A stretch of 15,136 nt of DNA from Deltaproteobacteria bacterium (GCA_016932235.1 JAFGDF010000178.1:1-15136); one strand, 5' to 3'; numbered from the stretch's first letter, positions 6,011 through 14,761 are shown. Notes: generated by a model from the letters alone, not told the origin. Translations and numbers: made by a program.

Positions 6011-7537
6011 TTACTGAGGCCCGCCATACATCTCTTTAACCTTTAACCTGTCCGGGCTGCCGTTATCCAGGAGGGGCATATCCTTTATAAACTCAACGTA
6101 TTGGGGTTTCTTGAACCTGGCGATTCGTTCACCGACAAAATCGATTAATTCCCCCGGTGTAATAACATCCGCTCCCTCTTTAAGCGTGCATATCGCCTTG
6201 ATGCCTTCCTTCCATTTAGGATCCGGTACGCCAAAAACAACGGTTTTATCAACGGACGGATGTTCGAGGATCACTTTTTCCACTTCCGCGGGATATACAT
6301 TTTCACCTCCCGGTTTGATAAGTTCCTTTTCAGCTTTTCGTCCCTCGTACCAGAGGAAACCGTTATTATCCATACGGCCCAGATCTCCTGTATGGTGGCG
6401 GCCGTTTCTGAATGTGTCAGCCGTATCTGCCGGCAGGTTCCAGTAGCCTTTAAATACCATGGGCCCTTTGACGGATATCTCTCCTATTTCATTGACCCCG
6501 ACAGGCTGGTCACTGTCGTTTACAAGCATGACGTCGGCAAAAGGGATTATTTTCCCTGCGGAACCGGGACAGTCGTCATAGGCGCCGAATGTTACAACAC
6601 AGGAGGTTTCTGTTTGACCGTAAAGGCAATAGTAGTTACCTCCGGTATATTGCTGATACCTTTCAATCGTATTCGGTGAATCAATGCCTGCAACGCTCCG
6701 TAAGGAGCTGATATCCTTTCCCGTCTTTTCACTCTCATCCAGCAGCGAGGCAAGCATGGGTGAGAATTCCATCATGAGAGAGGCTTTTTTGCCTGCGATA
6801 AGGTCAACGGCCTGGATAGCATCGAATCTGCTCATATTGATGTTCAAGGCCCCGATGTGAAAACTTGATGTAACCATAAAAAGTCCGCCGGCATGAAAGA
6901 GGGGAAGGACATTAAGATGAACATCATCGGACTTAAGGCCGAAAAGCCAGTCAAAATGGATATCGCCGAGAAGGATGTTTTGGTGACTCAGGAGCGCCCC
7001 TCTGGGTCTTCCCGCGACAGCGGCGGTATGGATGATGGTAAACCCGTCATCCGGAGCAACATCTTCAGGATAAAATTCCTTTGCTTCGATAAAAAGTGAT
7101 TCAATCCTGTTGAAATCCCCTTCATCCCTGCCCAGATTGTATTTTTTTACAGGAAATATCAGATTCCCCTCAATCTGATTTACTGTTTCCTGAAACTCCT
7201 TTCCCACGAAGATGATAGATGGTTCGCAATCGTTCAGATTAAATAACAGTTCGTCCGGAGATAACCTCCAGTTCAGGGGAAGGATGATTGCGCCAAGGGC
7301 AGAGGCCGCCCCAAAAAGGAGAAAATATTCCATAGAATTCTTTCCAAGGATGCCTATCCTGTCTTTCTTTTTTATCCCGGCTTTGCGCAGTCCGCTTGCC
7401 AGGCGATCCACCTCTTCTTTGTATTGCAGGAATGTGAGGGTTGCGCTGTTATCAACCTCAAGCCAGGCTATCTTCCGGTTGAAGATAAGGGCATTTCGCG
7501 AGATAAGATCATAAAATGTGAAATCGTGAAGTCCCAT
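6011..7537 (-). CDS. AMP-binding acyl-CoA ligase family protein with altered catalytic motifs
   Basis: A 508-residue member of the ANL superfamily (ATP-dependent acyl-CoA ligases). Motifs seen: YGQTE (306-310), TGD (383-385) and GGENVYPAEVE (410-420). The phosphate-binding loop, normally TSGTTGxPKG, reads HTAAVAGRPRG (170-180). The C-terminal lysine motif, normally GKxxR, reads NGSPDRLKVK (492-501), so the lysine that catalyses adenylation in the family is Ser494 by alignment; nearby lysines at 499 and 501 are not in register. It may belong to a divergent subfamily with retained activity or may have lost the adenylation step. The SD AAGGAGC lies just upstream of the ATG. It is the last gene of the transport operon, 31 bases after livF, and differs strongly from the 638-residue ligase in the same operon. 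Confidence 0.85.
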   Translation of the reverse strand: MGLHDFTFYDLISRNALIFNRKIAWLEVDNSATLTFLQYKEEVDRLASGLRKAGIKKKDRIGILGKNSMEYFLLFGAASALGAIILPLNWRLSPDELLFNLNDCEPSIIFVGKEFQETVNQIEGNLIFPVKKYNLGRDEGDFNRIESLFIEAKEFYPEDVAPDDGFTIIHTAAVAGRPRGALLSHQNILLGDIHFDWLFGLKSDDVHLNVLPLFHAGGLFMVTSSFHIGALNINMSRFDAIQAVDLIAGKKASLMMEFSPMLASLLDESEKTGKDISSLRSVAGIDSPNTIERYQQYTGGNYYCLYGQTETSCVVTFGAYDDCPGSAGKIIPFADVMLVNDSDQPVGVNEIGEISVKGPMVFKGYWNLPADTADTFRNGRHHTGDLGRMDNNGFLWYEGRKAEKELIKPGGENVYPAEVEKVILEHPSVDKTVVFGVPDPKWKEGIKAICTLKEGADVITPGELIDFVGERIARFKKPQYVEFIKDMPLLDNGSPDRLKVKEMYGGPQ

Positions 7538-7568
7538 ATCGATTGCTCCTTATAAAAAATTTTAATTT

Positions 7569-8390
7569 TTACATCCAGCGTTTACGCCTTTTGTAGGACT
7601 TGACCTCCTTAAAGGATTTTCTCCCGCCCCCCTGGGTAACACCCATATAAAATTCCTTAACATCGGGATTGTTCTTCAACTCGGATGAAGTCCCCTCCAG
7701 GACAATCTTTCCTGACTCCATAATATAGGCATAGCTTGAGCATTCAAGGGCTATTTTAGCGTTCTGTTCCACGACAAGTATCGTTGTTCCCATTTCCCGG
7801 TTAATCCTCTCTATCTTTGTAAAGATCTCCTTAACCAGTAAGGGGGCGAGTCCCAGGGACGGCTCATCGAGCATCAGCATTGTGGGCGCCGCCATTAAGG
7901 CCCTGGCAATGGCTATCATCTGCTGTTCTCCTCCCGAACAATATCCTGCCATCCGGTTGGAGACCCCCTTTAATACGGGGAAATGTTCGTACATCTGATG
8001 ATGATCGGCCTTGATTTTATGGGCCCCGTCATCACGTGTTATTGATCCGACACGGATGTTTTCATCTACGGACAGATGTTTGAAAATACGCCTCCCTTCG
8101 GGTACCATTACGGCCCCCAGCCTCACGACCTCTGTCCCCAGCACGTTCGTTATGTCTCTGTCCCTGAATCTGACGGAGCCTTCCCTTATAAAACCGTTCT
8201 CAGGTTTCAGCAGGCCGCTGATCGCCCTTAAAGTAGTGGTCTTTCCAGCGCCGTTTGTGCCGAGCAGCGCTACATTATCACCTTCGGATACACTGAGGCT
8301 GACGCCTCGAAGGACCTGAATGATGTCATTATAGACAACTTCGATGTTGTTGATTGACAGAAGAGTCGTGTTTGGTTTTTTTATCGCCAT
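7569..8390 (-). CDS. livF: Branched-chain-type ABC transporter ATPase LivF
   Basis: A 273-residue cytoplasmic ATPase of the hydrophobic/branched-chain amino acid uptake (HAAT) group. Walker A is GTNGAGKT (44-51), the LivF-type block MVPEGRRIF is at 95-103, the ABC signature CSGGEQQ at 151-157, Walker B MLMLDEP at 171-177, and the usual switch-histidine region reads VVEQN (206-210), as is common in LivF. All catalytic parts look intact. The protein has a strongly basic C-terminal tail after residue 250, ending in KSYKRRKRWM, longer than in E. coli LivF. It pairs with LivG, which here is encoded at the other end of the operon. The ATG at 8390 has no strong SD. The 143-base gap to livK contains a GC-rich hairpin. 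Confidence 0.94.
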   Translation of the reverse strand: MAIKKPNTTLLSINNIEVVYNDIIQVLRGVSLSVSEGDNVALLGTNGAGKTTTLRAISGLLKPENGFIREGSVRFRDRDITNVLGTEVVRLGAVMVPEGRRIFKHLSVDENIRVGSITRDDGAHKIKADHHQMYEHFPVLKGVSNRMAGYCSGGEQQMIAIARALMAAPTMLMLDEPSLGLAPLLVKEIFTKIERINREMGTTILVVEQNAKIALECSSYAYIMESGKIVLEGTSSELKNNPDVKEFYMGVTQGGGRKSFKEVKSYKRRKRWM

Positions 8391-8443
8391 GTCTGAATTA
8401 TCTTATCATAATCCTAAGGAAACTATATGATGACGGGTCTCGA

Positions 8444-8480
8444 GGCACAGGGCACTGAAATCAAATGAACCGTGCCCCGG
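8444..8480. repeat. GC-rich intercistronic hairpin between livK and livF
   Basis: GGGCAC (8450-8455) and GTGCCC (8472-8477) form a perfect six-pair stem with a 16-base loop. GGCAC at 8444-8448 offers an alternative left arm. On the transcribed (minus) strand no T-run follows, so full termination is unlikely. A stem directly after a binding-protein gene fits the known pattern in which such stems protect the upstream mRNA and raise binding-protein output relative to the ATPase. Confidence 0.4.
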
Positions 8481-8533
8481 CCCCATATTTATCAAATTAA
8501 TGGACTAATGATACGTCACCAGGATTATTCCAA

Positions 8534-9874
8534 TCACTTATTCTTGAGATATTTTGAAGCAAAAGGCACTCCCACGGCACGGAAGACGCCGTCCTTGGCC
8601 AGGTAAAGCTGCAACATATCAACACCCTGCTGGTCGGTTTTTGAATATGATACAGGTCCGACCGTCGTAAGGGGATAATAGGCATCATAACCGTTCATAG
8701 CAAGCAGCTCTTCGTACAGGGTCTGGCGACTGATCTCCCTGCCCTTTGCCTTTGCCCGACGTATGCATTCGACTGCGATCTGTGCGACCTGGATACCGTT
8801 GGTATAGTTCTGGGAGTTTCCGGTTGTTTCATCCCTGCCGTATTTTTTGGCAAGGCTGAGCTGTGCAATTGTACCCTCACCCTCTGCCGATGTAAGCTTG
8901 TAGGATGTGGTCCAGTAATAATTTTCGGCTGCCGAGCCGGCCAGTGCGATAAGGTCGGGGCCACCTGCATAATGGAGACCCATGAAGGTAAGTTTGCCCT
9001 CCTGGCCATAAATATCGGCCGATGCCCCAAGGGCCTGAGCGCTTTTCAGCAGTGTGGCTACCGGGGGCTGCACCGTATGACAGATGACATACTGGACCTT
9101 CTTTTCCATCAGTCTCTGGATTAGTGCCGTATTGTCCAGGTCATTTCCATGCTCCACCACCTCGATGATATTGATCTTTAAGCCGGCCTCAACCGCTTTT
9201 TTAAGGTCGTCCACAGGGCCTCTGCCAAAAGCCGATGGATTAATAAACATGGCCACCTGGGGAATCCCTCCACCCTTGTGGTTGGCAACGAGATATTCCC
9301 CTAATGCGATAGCCTGGCTGGAATAGGAAACAATAGGAAGAAAGATATAATTGGAACCATCAAGGTTACCGGCATGAAAGGATGCCGGAATGACGGGAAT
9401 TTTTTCCTCTTCAAAATCTCCTTTTAAGGCCAGGGTGCTTCCCGTGGAATAGTTAAGATAAAGCACGATCTTTTCATCAAGAAAATCCTCGAAATTTTGT
9501 TTGGTTACTTCATTCTTGTAAGCATCGTCCCTGATAAAACATTCCACCCTGTCTTCACCAAGCAATTTTTTATCATTAACATAACGGATATAATCTTCAA
9601 CACCCTTTGAATATGGATTGCCCACATCTGAAGTGGGGCCGGTTATGGCGACAGAACAACCGAGCTTATAGACCTGTCCGCCACCGACTGAAGCAGCCGG
9701 GGCCGTTGCCTTCATCCCGGATATCTCCTTTTGCAATCTTGTGTTTTCATTTGTGAGCTGGTCAATCTTTCCCTGGAGATCCGCCAGGTCTTTTCCATCT
9801 CCGCATGCAAAGAGGAAAAAACAACCAATACAAAACAAAATTATCACCGTCGTTGAAAATACTTTCCTTTTCAT
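8534..9874 (-). CDS. livK: Liv-type substrate-binding lipoprotein with coiled-coil linker
   Basis: A 446-residue extracytoplasmic binding protein of the branched-chain (type I periplasmic binding fold) family, and the specificity component of the transporter. Residues 1-23 form a lipoprotein signal (KRK, then a hydrophobic stretch) with the lipobox LFAC and anchor Cys24; Phe at -2 is unusual but tolerated. Residues 30-57 are a perfect four-heptad zipper. An Ala/Gly-rich linker (57-66) then leads to the ligand-binding domain, which starts at about 68 (VYKLGCSVAITGP, then GVEDYIRYVND). The substrate cannot be predicted; relatives bind leucine-like amino acids, aromatic acids, amides or urea. 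The start is firm: AGGAGG lies upstream of the ATG. It follows livM after a 129-base gap that may hold its own promoter. Confidence 0.92.
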   Translation of the reverse strand: MKRKVFSTTVIILFCIGCFFLFACGDGKDLADLQGKIDQLTNENTRLQKEISGMKATAPAASVGGGQVYKLGCSVAITGPTSDVGNPYSKGVEDYIRYVNDKKLLGEDRVECFIRDDAYKNEVTKQNFEDFLDEKIVLYLNYSTGSTLALKGDFEEEKIPVIPASFHAGNLDGSNYIFLPIVSYSSQAIALGEYLVANHKGGGIPQVAMFINPSAFGRGPVDDLKKAVEAGLKINIIEVVEHGNDLDNTALIQRLMEKKVQYVICHTVQPPVATLLKSAQALGASADIYGQEGKLTFMGLHYAGGPDLIALAGSAAENYYWTTSYKLTSAEGEGTIAQLSLAKKYGRDETTGNSQNYTNGIQVAQIAVECIRRAKAKGREISRQTLYEELLAMNGYDAYYPLTTVGPVSYSKTDQQGVDMLQLYLAKDGVFRAVGVPFASKYLKNK

Positions 9875-9960
9875 TTTTATCCTTACCTCCTGTTAAATTG
9901 TTTGTTGATATCCTATCCTGTCTCTATATTGTATCCTTCACTCGAAAAAAAGTAATAAAT

Positions 9961-9969
9961 ATAATAGCA
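9961..9969 (-). promoter_or_regulatory. Possible extended -10 promoter for livK
   Basis: On the minus strand these bases read TGCTATTAT, an extended -10 (TGN before a five-of-six TATAAT match). It lies in the 129-base gap upstream of livK, 86 bases before its start codon. The -35 region is poor. An extra internal promoter would fit the need for more binding protein than membrane subunits. Confidence 0.33.
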
Positions 9970-10003
9970 TTGTTATACACCGGAAAATACTACACAAATA
10001 AAA

Positions 10004-11098
10004 TCAATATCTAAAGGGCCACAGTTTAAAGTAACTGCGTATGATTCTCCACCAGTTGGACATTCCCCTTGGCTCAAACATTAAAAACAGGACGATTACA
10101 AGTCCGAATATCAAAGGCCTGAGGGCGGTTGTCAGATCCATGGCTGATGGAAAGATAGTTTTAGCAAATTGGGAAAAATGCTCAACCTGCAGATTGAGCA
10201 AGTGTATGGCGGCCGGGCCGAAAAATGAACCGATAAGGGTTCCGAGGCCGCCGACAATGGCCATGGCCAGGTACGATATGGAATGATGTAGGGTGAAGGA
10301 TTCAAAACCCACGCCCCTCCAGAGATATGCGTGAAGGGCGCCGGCCACACCGGCAAAAAATCCGCAAAGCGCGAAGGCGTAAACCTTTGTTAAACCCGGA
10401 TGCATGCCCATGGCGTCCGCTGCCCTGTCATTATCACGTACAGCCACCAGGCATCTGCCGTATCGACTCCGCAACAGATTTCGAACCATCAAACCCATGA
10501 TAACAACAATGGTCAGGGTAACGTAATACCAGAAGATGTAATGATCTTGTCTGGAAACTTTGCCTGTTAACCAGAATACCCGTTCTACGGAAATGGTCTG
10601 CCCCTGGTTGAAAAAGGCCATATGATTGATAATCCACTGGAAAATCATCTGAAAAGAAATGGTGGCGATAGCCAGATATAAATGTTTAAGCCGAAGGGAA
10701 GGCAGTCCGACAATGGCACCGAATATTGCCCCCACAAAGCCGGCCAGAAGAATCATGAGGGGCCAGGCGTGGGTAATGAAAAAATGATCATTACCCATCA
10801 CCCTGCAAAAGGATGCAACCGTATAGGCGCCGATGCCCACAAAGGCTGCATGACCAATGGAAATAAGACCGGCGAATCCTGTAAGGAGATTCAGGCCTAT
10901 GATAGCAACAATCGAGATAAGGATATTGTCCGCAACCAGCATGTTTTTACTGCTCAGTTCGATGTAAAAAGGCCAGGAATAGAGAAAAATAATAAACAAA
11001 ATAAAGATAGTCCGGTCCAGATGGGTTGTAAAAAGCCTGTTTTCCTCCCTGTATGATGAAAAAAAGTTACCGGTTGCAAGCCAACGATTTACCGACAT
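10004..11098 (-). CDS. livM: Branched-chain-type ABC permease LivM
   Basis: A 364-residue inner-membrane subunit of the HAAT-type importer. After about 28 polar N-terminal residues, hydrophobic segments begin at 30-45 and 56-75, with several more to about 341. The LivM landmark GLISIGHAAFVGIGAYT is at 77-93. The cytoplasmic coupling loop that contacts the ATPases is AVRDNDRAADAMG (219-231), followed by KVYAFALCGFFAGVAGAL (238-255). It closes with the family's FEPRG motif (341-345), followed by a basic tail (RIIRSYFKLWPFRY). It is slightly longer than many LivM proteins and shows no damage. Its ATG comes 3 bases after the livH stop, so translation is probably coupled. Confidence 0.95.
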   Translation of the reverse strand: MSVNRWLATGNFFSSYREENRLFTTHLDRTIFILFIIFLYSWPFYIELSSKNMLVADNILISIVAIIGLNLLTGFAGLISIGHAAFVGIGAYTVASFCRVMGNDHFFITHAWPLMILLAGFVGAIFGAIVGLPSLRLKHLYLAIATISFQMIFQWIINHMAFFNQGQTISVERVFWLTGKVSRQDHYIFWYYVTLTIVVIMGLMVRNLLRSRYGRCLVAVRDNDRAADAMGMHPGLTKVYAFALCGFFAGVAGALHAYLWRGVGFESFTLHHSISYLAMAIVGGLGTLIGSFFGPAAIHLLNLQVEHFSQFAKTIFPSAMDLTTALRPLIFGLVIVLFLMFEPRGMSNWWRIIRSYFKLWPFRY

Positions 11099-11101
11099 TG
11101 T

Positions 11102-11995
11102 CTATACCCGCTCAATCTCATGGATTCCAAAGAGTCCATGGGGTTTAAACATTAGTATGATTAAAAGGATAATATAAGGGAACAGATCTGCGGTGCCGTG
11201 CAGGCCCCATTTACCATCCAGATATCCGGAGGCGAACTGTTGAATAAGACCCATTATGATGCCGGCTACAACAGCGCCGAATATGGAATCAAGCCCTCCA
11301 AGGATAACAACGGGAAAAACCACAATTCCGAATGCCTGAAGGGTTTCGAAATTTAAACCGGTTATATTCCCGATAATGGCCCCTGCGGCCGCTGCGCTCA
11401 GGCCGGCGGTGGCCCAGGCTAGACCGAATACCCTTGGCACTGAAATACCTATGGACATGGACGCGAGCTGATCGTCGGATACGGCTCGCATGGATATCCC
11501 GACCGTTGATTTTTTAAAAAACCATGAGAAGGCTCCGATGAGGATGAAGGTAATCACAACTCCAACAAACTGGGTCCAGGAGATTGAAACGCCAAAGAAA
11601 GAGATCGGTTCCTGCGGAAGGAATTCAGGGAATGAGAAATTATCAGACCCAAAAGGTGTCAGGTATATTATCCCGTCTATTATGGACATCAGACCGATTG
11701 TAACCATGATGATCGAGATTATGGGCTCGCCTATGAGACGTCTTAAAAAGATTCTTTCCACGCTCATGGCCAGGAAAAAGGTGATAACAAGGCTGATGAT
11801 AAATGAAAGATAGATTGGAATCCCGGCCCATACGGTCAGGGCATAAATAATAAATGCACCTGAGGCAATAATCTGCCCGTGAGCGATATTGAGCACCCTG
11901 CTTGATTTATAGATCAGGACAAACCCAAGGCCGGCAAGGGCATAGATGGAGCCTACGACTATCCCGCTGATTACAAGTTGAAAGAAATAGGTCAT
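11102..11995 (-). CDS. livH: Branched-chain-type ABC permease LivH
   Basis: A 297-residue inner-membrane permease that forms the channel with LivM. Typical LivH blocks are GLGFVLIYKSSRVLNIAHGQ (22-41), the coupling loop MRAVSDDQLASMSIGI (169-184), and LGGLDSIFGAVVAGIIMG (232-249). About eight hydrophobic segments are seen and the C-terminus is the usual MFKPHGLFG plus a short tail. The Shine-Dalgarno AAGGAT overlaps the TAA stop of the preceding acyl-CoA ligase gene (8-base gap), which directly couples translation of permease and ligase and argues that they serve one pathway. Confidence 0.95.
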   Translation of the reverse strand: MTYFFQLVISGIVVGSIYALAGLGFVLIYKSSRVLNIAHGQIIASGAFIIYALTVWAGIPIYLSFIISLVITFFLAMSVERIFLRRLIGEPIISIIMVTIGLMSIIDGIIYLTPFGSDNFSFPEFLPQEPISFFGVSISWTQFVGVVITFILIGAFSWFFKKSTVGISMRAVSDDQLASMSIGISVPRVFGLAWATAGLSAAAAGAIIGNITGLNFETLQAFGIVVFPVVILGGLDSIFGAVVAGIIMGLIQQFASGYLDGKWGLHGTADLFPYIILLIILMFKPHGLFGIHEIERV

Positions 11996-12003
11996 TGATA
12001 TCC

Positions 12004-13920
12004 TTAAATCGTATAAAATGACATCTTAGTATTAACGGTCGTGGTCTGACCGTCCCTATACTGGTAGACTGTTTCGACATCTTTTTCAGTAATATCAGCA
12101 TCAAACAGGGCGTCATAAAGTTCTTTGTATTTTCCGGTGACAAACTCACGGCGGATCTTGCCGGTCTTTGTCAATTCACCGTCATCCATATCGAGAAGCT
12201 TATATAGAATAGCGAAACGATGAATCTTAAAATGCTTCTTTTCAGCATCCCTGTTAATCGAAATGAGTTCTTTCATTATCAGATCGGCTACCTCGGGCTT
12301 TGCTGAAAGGTCCATATAGGTTGTAAAGGATATACCCCGGTCCTCCGCCCACTTTCCCACAACTATGGGATCTATGTTGATAAGTGAGGCGATGAAATCC
12401 CTTTTGTCCCCGAAGATAATCGCCTCTTTGATATAAGGGCTGAATTTGAGTCTGTTTTCCAGAAACATGGGACTGAACATTTCACCGGAAGAGGCATGCA
12501 TTACATCTGAAATGCGGTCGATGACTACGAGATGTCCGTCTTTATCAAGATAACCGGCATCTCCCGAATGAAGCCATCCTCCTTCAAGGAGCTTTTCCGT
12601 TTCATCGGGAAGCTTATAGTAACCGCTGCAAACGGAAGGAGATCGCGACAGTATTTCACCCTTATCGGATATCCTGCATTCGGTTTCGGGCAGAGGCTTT
12701 CCCACGGTATCCGGACGGATATCACCGTCCCTGTGCATGTAAGCGATACCGGTGATCTCCGTCTGTCCATAAATCTGTTTGAGATTAACTCCGATAGCAT
12801 GATAAAAGGTGAAAAGCTCAGGGCCGAGGGCCGCCCCACCGGTGTATGCACGCCTTAGTCGCAACATGCCGGTCTGGTTGATGAGGGGTTTGAATATTAA
12901 TATGTTTGCAAGCCAGGCCCTGATGCGAAGAAGGACAGGAAGTTTCATCCCTGACATTCTAAAGATTGCCGCCCTTTCCCCTATCTTGATAAAGTATTTA
13001 TATAAGAGTTTATTCAGCCGGTATGAATCGTCAATTTTCAACCAGATTTGAGAACGGATTGTTTCGTATATTCTGGGAGCACCGAACATGAAGTGAGGTC
13101 CGATCTCCTTTAAATCCTCCATGCTTGTTTCAACGGACTCGGGGAAATTAATGCAGATTCCCGTTGCCATAGCGACTCCGAAAGAATTCATCTGCTCGCC
13201 TATCCAGGCAAAGGGAAGAAAGGAAAGATATTCATCCGTTTCCTTTAACGGGTCTTCCCGGGTTATCTGCATACCCATATTAATATAGTTGCGGTGCGTC
13301 ATCATTGTCGCTTTTGGAATGCCGGAGGTCCCGGATGTCAGACAGAGGTGACATACCTCATCCGGTTTTCTTTCTTTTATCATTGTCTCGAATAACGCCG
13401 GCTGTTTTTCGTGCTCTTTTTCACCTTGCTTGTATAGGTCATCCACATGCAGAAACCATTCATCAGCCCGGTAGTCTCTCATTCCCTTTGGATCTTCATA
13501 GATGACCTTCTCAACCATAGGGATACGATCGCGGACCTCGAGAATCTTGTCGACCTGTTCCTGGTCATCGCAAAAAACAATTTTAATATCCATATAATCA
13601 AGCAACTGGGCGATTTCATCGGGAAGAGTGGTTTGATATATACCGGCGGATATAGCGCCGAGGGATTGAGTCCCGATGGCCAGGAAAAACATCTCGGGGA
13701 TATTATCACCGATCAAGGCAAGCTTGTCTCCTTCCCTGAGACCGATTTTTTTTAACCCCAGTGCGGTTTTTCTCACCATCCCATAATATTCTGACCATGT
13801 ATACCTGTTCCAGTAACCGTGATCCTTTTCGCGCAGGGCGACCTTGTTTGGAGATAAACGGGCACGCCTTTGAAGCATCTGGGGGATGGTATAATTCAGA
13901 AGATCGTCCTTTTTTTCCAT
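12004..13920 (-). CDS. Long-chain-type acyl-CoA ligase embedded in the liv operon
   Basis: A 638-residue AMP-forming acyl-CoA synthetase of the long FACL type. It makes acyl-AMP from a carboxylate and ATP, then the CoA thioester, probably at the cytoplasmic side of the membrane. All key motifs are intact: phosphate loop TSGTSGIPK (195-203), YGQTE (384-388), SGD (452-454), DR at 468-469, and the C-terminal lysine motif TKTGKIRREF (584-593) with catalytic Lys588. In place of the GGE(N/K) seen in short ligases it has SSGEMFSPMFLEN (477-489), typical of the long form. No signal or membrane segment is evident. The chain length or ring type of the substrate is not readable. It lies between livG (6-base gap) and livH (8-base gap). 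Confidence 0.92.
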   Translation of the reverse strand: MEKKDDLLNYTIPQMLQRRARLSPNKVALREKDHGYWNRYTWSEYYGMVRKTALGLKKIGLREGDKLALIGDNIPEMFFLAIGTQSLGAISAGIYQTTLPDEIAQLLDYMDIKIVFCDDQEQVDKILEVRDRIPMVEKVIYEDPKGMRDYRADEWFLHVDDLYKQGEKEHEKQPALFETMIKERKPDEVCHLCLTSGTSGIPKATMMTHRNYINMGMQITREDPLKETDEYLSFLPFAWIGEQMNSFGVAMATGICINFPESVETSMEDLKEIGPHFMFGAPRIYETIRSQIWLKIDDSYRLNKLLYKYFIKIGERAAIFRMSGMKLPVLLRIRAWLANILIFKPLINQTGMLRLRRAYTGGAALGPELFTFYHAIGVNLKQIYGQTEITGIAYMHRDGDIRPDTVGKPLPETECRISDKGEILSRSPSVCSGYYKLPDETEKLLEGGWLHSGDAGYLDKDGHLVVIDRISDVMHASSGEMFSPMFLENRLKFSPYIKEAIIFGDKRDFIASLINIDPIVVGKWAEDRGISFTTYMDLSAKPEVADLIMKELISINRDAEKKHFKIHRFAILYKLLDMDDGELTKTGKIRREFVTGKYKELYDALFDADITEKDVETVYQYRDGQTTTVNTKMSFYTI

Positions 13921-13926
13921 ATGCGA

Positions 13927-14688
13927 CTATTCTTCCCCTATGTAGGCTTCAATAACCTTAGGATTTGAAGCCACTTCTTTGGGATCTCCCTTGCCGATGA
14001 CTTCCCCGAAATCAAGGGCGTAGATATAATCGGAAATATCCATTACAACACCCAGATCATGCTCCACAAGAACGACGGTGATATCCCGCTCTTTCTGAAT
14101 GTCCAGGATAAAGCGCACCATATCTTCCTTTTCTTCGATATTCATTCCTGCCATGGGTTCATCCAGGAGCACGAGTTTCGGACCAAGCGTAAGTGCGCGG
14201 GCGACTTCCACGCGCTTCTGAATACCATAACTAAGAGCCCCGACAATCTTTTTTCGATATGGCTCCAGTTCCATGAAATCGATGATGTCTTCCACGAATC
14301 CTCTGTTCTCGGCCTCAACCATGGATGTCTTACCGTAATAGATAAGGGCCTGGAAAAAATTATACTTAAGATTCTGGTGTCTTGCCAGCAACAGGTTGTC
14401 GAGCACGGACATGCCTTTAAAAAGCTCCAGGTTTTGAAAGGCCCTGGCAATTCCTATATTTGACACCTGGTGGGGGGTGGAATTTGTAATAATATGGTTG
14501 TCAAATCTTATATCACCTGAGGAGGGGCGGTAGAATCCCGAAATACAATTGAGAAGGCTGGTTTTACCCGCTCCGTTCGGGCCGATTATCGAGGTTATCA
14601 GTCCGGGTTCAATTTTTAAGCTGACCCTGGAAAGGGCATACAGGCCGCCGAAACTTAGTGTTACATCAGTAATCGTCAGGGTATTCAT
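13927..14688 (-). CDS. livG: Branched-chain-type ABC transporter ATPase LivG
   Basis: A 253-residue cytoplasmic ATPase, partner of LivF on the LivH-LivM channel. Walker A is GPNGAGKT (36-43), the Q-loop region ARAFQNLELF (81-90), the signature block LSYGIQKRVEVARAL (152-166), Walker B LVLLDEP (172-178), and the switch histidine is H210 in VLVEHD. The signature reads SYGIQ where the ABC consensus is SGGQQ, a substitution seen in LivG-type proteins. The length is normal. The ATG has GGAAAGG (14693-14699) closely upstream. It is separated by 73 bases from the OFOR gene before it and by 6 bases from the ligase gene after it. Confidence 0.94.
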   Translation of the reverse strand: MNTLTITDVTLSFGGLYALSRVSLKIEPGLITSIIGPNGAGKTSLLNCISGFYRPSSGDIRFDNHIITNSTPHQVSNIGIARAFQNLELFKGMSVLDNLLLARHQNLKYNFFQALIYYGKTSMVEAENRGFVEDIIDFMELEPYRKKIVGALSYGIQKRVEVARALTLGPKLVLLDEPMAGMNIEEKEDMVRFILDIQKERDITVVLVEHDLGVVMDISDYIYALDFGEVIGKGDPKEVASNPKVIEAYIGEE

Positions 14689-14761
14689 AAAACCTTTCCG
14701 GAAAATTTTGATATTTTAAATCTATGCCCACTTTTTGTGAAGGGCGCTCATAATACAGGAC

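Noticed and set aside
6260..6679. Plus-strand ORF of 139 codons inside the 508-residue ligase gene
   Set aside because: It is fully antisense to a gene with clear family motifs, shows no recognisable domain, and has no convincing ribosome site.
7554..7570. A/T-only inverted repeat in the livF-ligase gap as a terminator
   Set aside because: It contains only A and T, so the stem would be weak, and the ligase gene follows at once with a strong SD.
14059..14463. Plus-strand ORF of 134 codons antisense to livG
   Set aside because: It lies within the motif-rich livG frame on the opposite strand and shows no family features.
14695..14704. TTTCCGGAAA palindrome upstream of livG as an operator
   Set aside because: It is only ten bases long and is largely explained by the livG Shine-Dalgarno GGAAAGG on the minus strand.
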